Virus record (IMG/VR): IMGVR_UViG_3300025704_001538
Span: 1 to 64,000 of that record
Source of the DNA: a virus
DNA length: 64,000 nucleotides
Reading direction: 5' to 3' (one strand)
The position numbers were made by a program, and so were the translations under genes. The notes under the pieces were generated by a model. That model saw only the letters and a list, made by a program, of their open reading frames with translations, was not told where the DNA came from and made no database searches. This document shows, one piece after another, positions 63,566 through 64,000 of the stretch. Every line of letters begins with the position of its first letter. The first letter of the stretch is position 1.

Positions 63566-64000
63566 TTAACAACCCGTTACTGTTATTTGTCCTGCGGACC
63601 CTTCAACATCATTATAACCATACCAGTAACCACCGTTGGTTCCTGCGGAACTAAAGTTTACAACTATTGTTGAAACGTATGCTCCATTATTATCGACACC
63701 ATCAGACGACCCTAATGCGTCTGAACCATCGGGTTCAGATTCTGATGATATATTATATTGGTCAGCCATCCAAAACTGTGTTGTCGAGCCACTACTACAT
63801 ACGTGGAATTGGTACTCAACTCCACATTCTAACGTTAAATCAGGTTCAACCTCACCGTTAATGACCCATTGACCACTACCGTTTAATTGTACGTTATATC
63901 CTACAATACCACTACCTAATCCATCATAATCACAAGTACCATATAATTCTACTGCCATACCACCTCCACAATCAGTAAGCGTATAAATCGTTGTGCCCGA
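63566..64000 (-). CDS. Beta-rich structural protein, 5' end outside the window
   Basis: The frame is open from the stop at 63566 through the right edge. An ATG at 63958 would give 130 aa, but 14 more in-frame codons (ending YTLTDCGGG) precede it, so the true start may lie beyond. The visible part is Gly/Ser/Cys-rich beta sequence (GQWVINGEVEPDLTLECGVE, QFHVCSSGSTTQFWM, TNGGYWYGYND), typical of tail fibre or virion surface proteins. The in-frame T-D-C-G-G stretch recalls Cys-rich modules of the giant adhesin. Confidence 0.55.
   Translation of the reverse strand, partial: SGTTIYTLTDCGGGMAVELYGTCDYDGLGSGIVGYNVQLNGSGQWVINGEVEPDLTLECGVEYQFHVCSSGSTTQFWMADQYNISSESEPDGSDALGSSDGVDNNGAYVSTIVVNFSSAGTNGGYWYGYNDVEGSAGQITVTGC

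Noticed and set aside
1-64000. tRNA genes, integrase, attachment sites, insertion sequences
   Set aside because: Read through on both strands; no cloverleaf with a conserved T-loop, no recombinase motifs and no flanking repeats were recognised. A tRNAscan run would be the decisive test for tRNAs.
1-64000. Canonical T4 late promoters (TATAAATA on the coding strand)
   Set aside because: The octamer was seen upstream of structural genes only in the reverse orientation; no correctly oriented copy at a sensible distance was noticed.

Overview
The window is about two thirds of a large, AT-rich (by eye roughly one third G+C), tightly packed genome of a contractile-tailed phage (myovirus) with a distant T4-like gene set. 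Evidence: family B DNA polymerase, DnaB/gp41-like helicase, UvsX/RecA-like recombinase, gp32-like ssDNA-binding protein, 5'-3' exonuclease, ribonucleotide reductase, tail sheath, tail tube, tape measure, and baseplate genes resembling gp25, gp6, gp53 and gp26. Portal, terminase and major capsid genes are not in the window. A Bacteroidota (flavobacterial) host is inferred from four things: SprB-like repeats in the giant adhesin, an ATP-cone fused to NrdB (a Bacteroidota-type arrangement), TATATTTA-type -7 boxes, and AT-rich leaders with little Shine-Dalgarno signal.

Layout. Positions 1-55527 are almost entirely minus strand, transcribed right to left. From the right: three neck/tail-completion-type genes (53.5-55.5 kb), tail sheath, a 45-aa ORF and a HAD-family protein, tail tube, gp26/gp51-like genes and tape measure. 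Next come very large baseplate/hub proteins (33.5-45.3 kb) and small accessory genes including a lipoprotein. A replication and nucleotide cassette follows (ssb, uvsX, 5' exonuclease, unknown, helicase, nrdB, nrdA; 24.3-32.2 kb). Then gp25 and gp6 and a run of overlapping large baseplate/fibre genes, ending in a giant adhesin-like gene with at least 2,899 codons that runs off the left edge. From 55.6 to 60.4 kb four genes lie on the plus strand: SNF2-type helicase, a superoxide dismutase fused to a nuclease-like domain, a gp13-like neck protein and a small beta protein. From 60.4 kb to the right edge the minus strand carries DNA polymerase and two small beta-rich genes, the last running off the window.

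Regulation. Four strong hairpin-plus-T-tract terminators follow nrdA, the lipoprotein gene, the tail tube gene and the sheath gene. TTGA(C/T)-N16/17-TATA(T/C)T promoters precede ssb, the SNF2 gene and DNA polymerase. A different motif, TATTTATA, recurs 12-15 nt (or about 34 nt) upstream of mostly structural genes. It is the exact reverse complement of the T4 late promoter box, and I propose it as this phage's late signal.

Most noteworthy: (i) an apparently intact Fe/Mn superoxide dismutase fused to a PD-(D/E)XK-like domain; (ii) an adhesin with three vWA units, Pro/Thr linkers and seven SprB-like repeats; (iii) the ATP-cone located on NrdB rather than NrdA; (iv) an OmpA-like domain inside a tail-initiator-like protein; (v) the inverted late-promoter motif; (vi) similar short N-terminal peptides on several otherwise unrelated proteins. 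There is no stretch over 300 bases without a gene, and no tRNA, CRISPR array, insertion sequence or integrase was seen.
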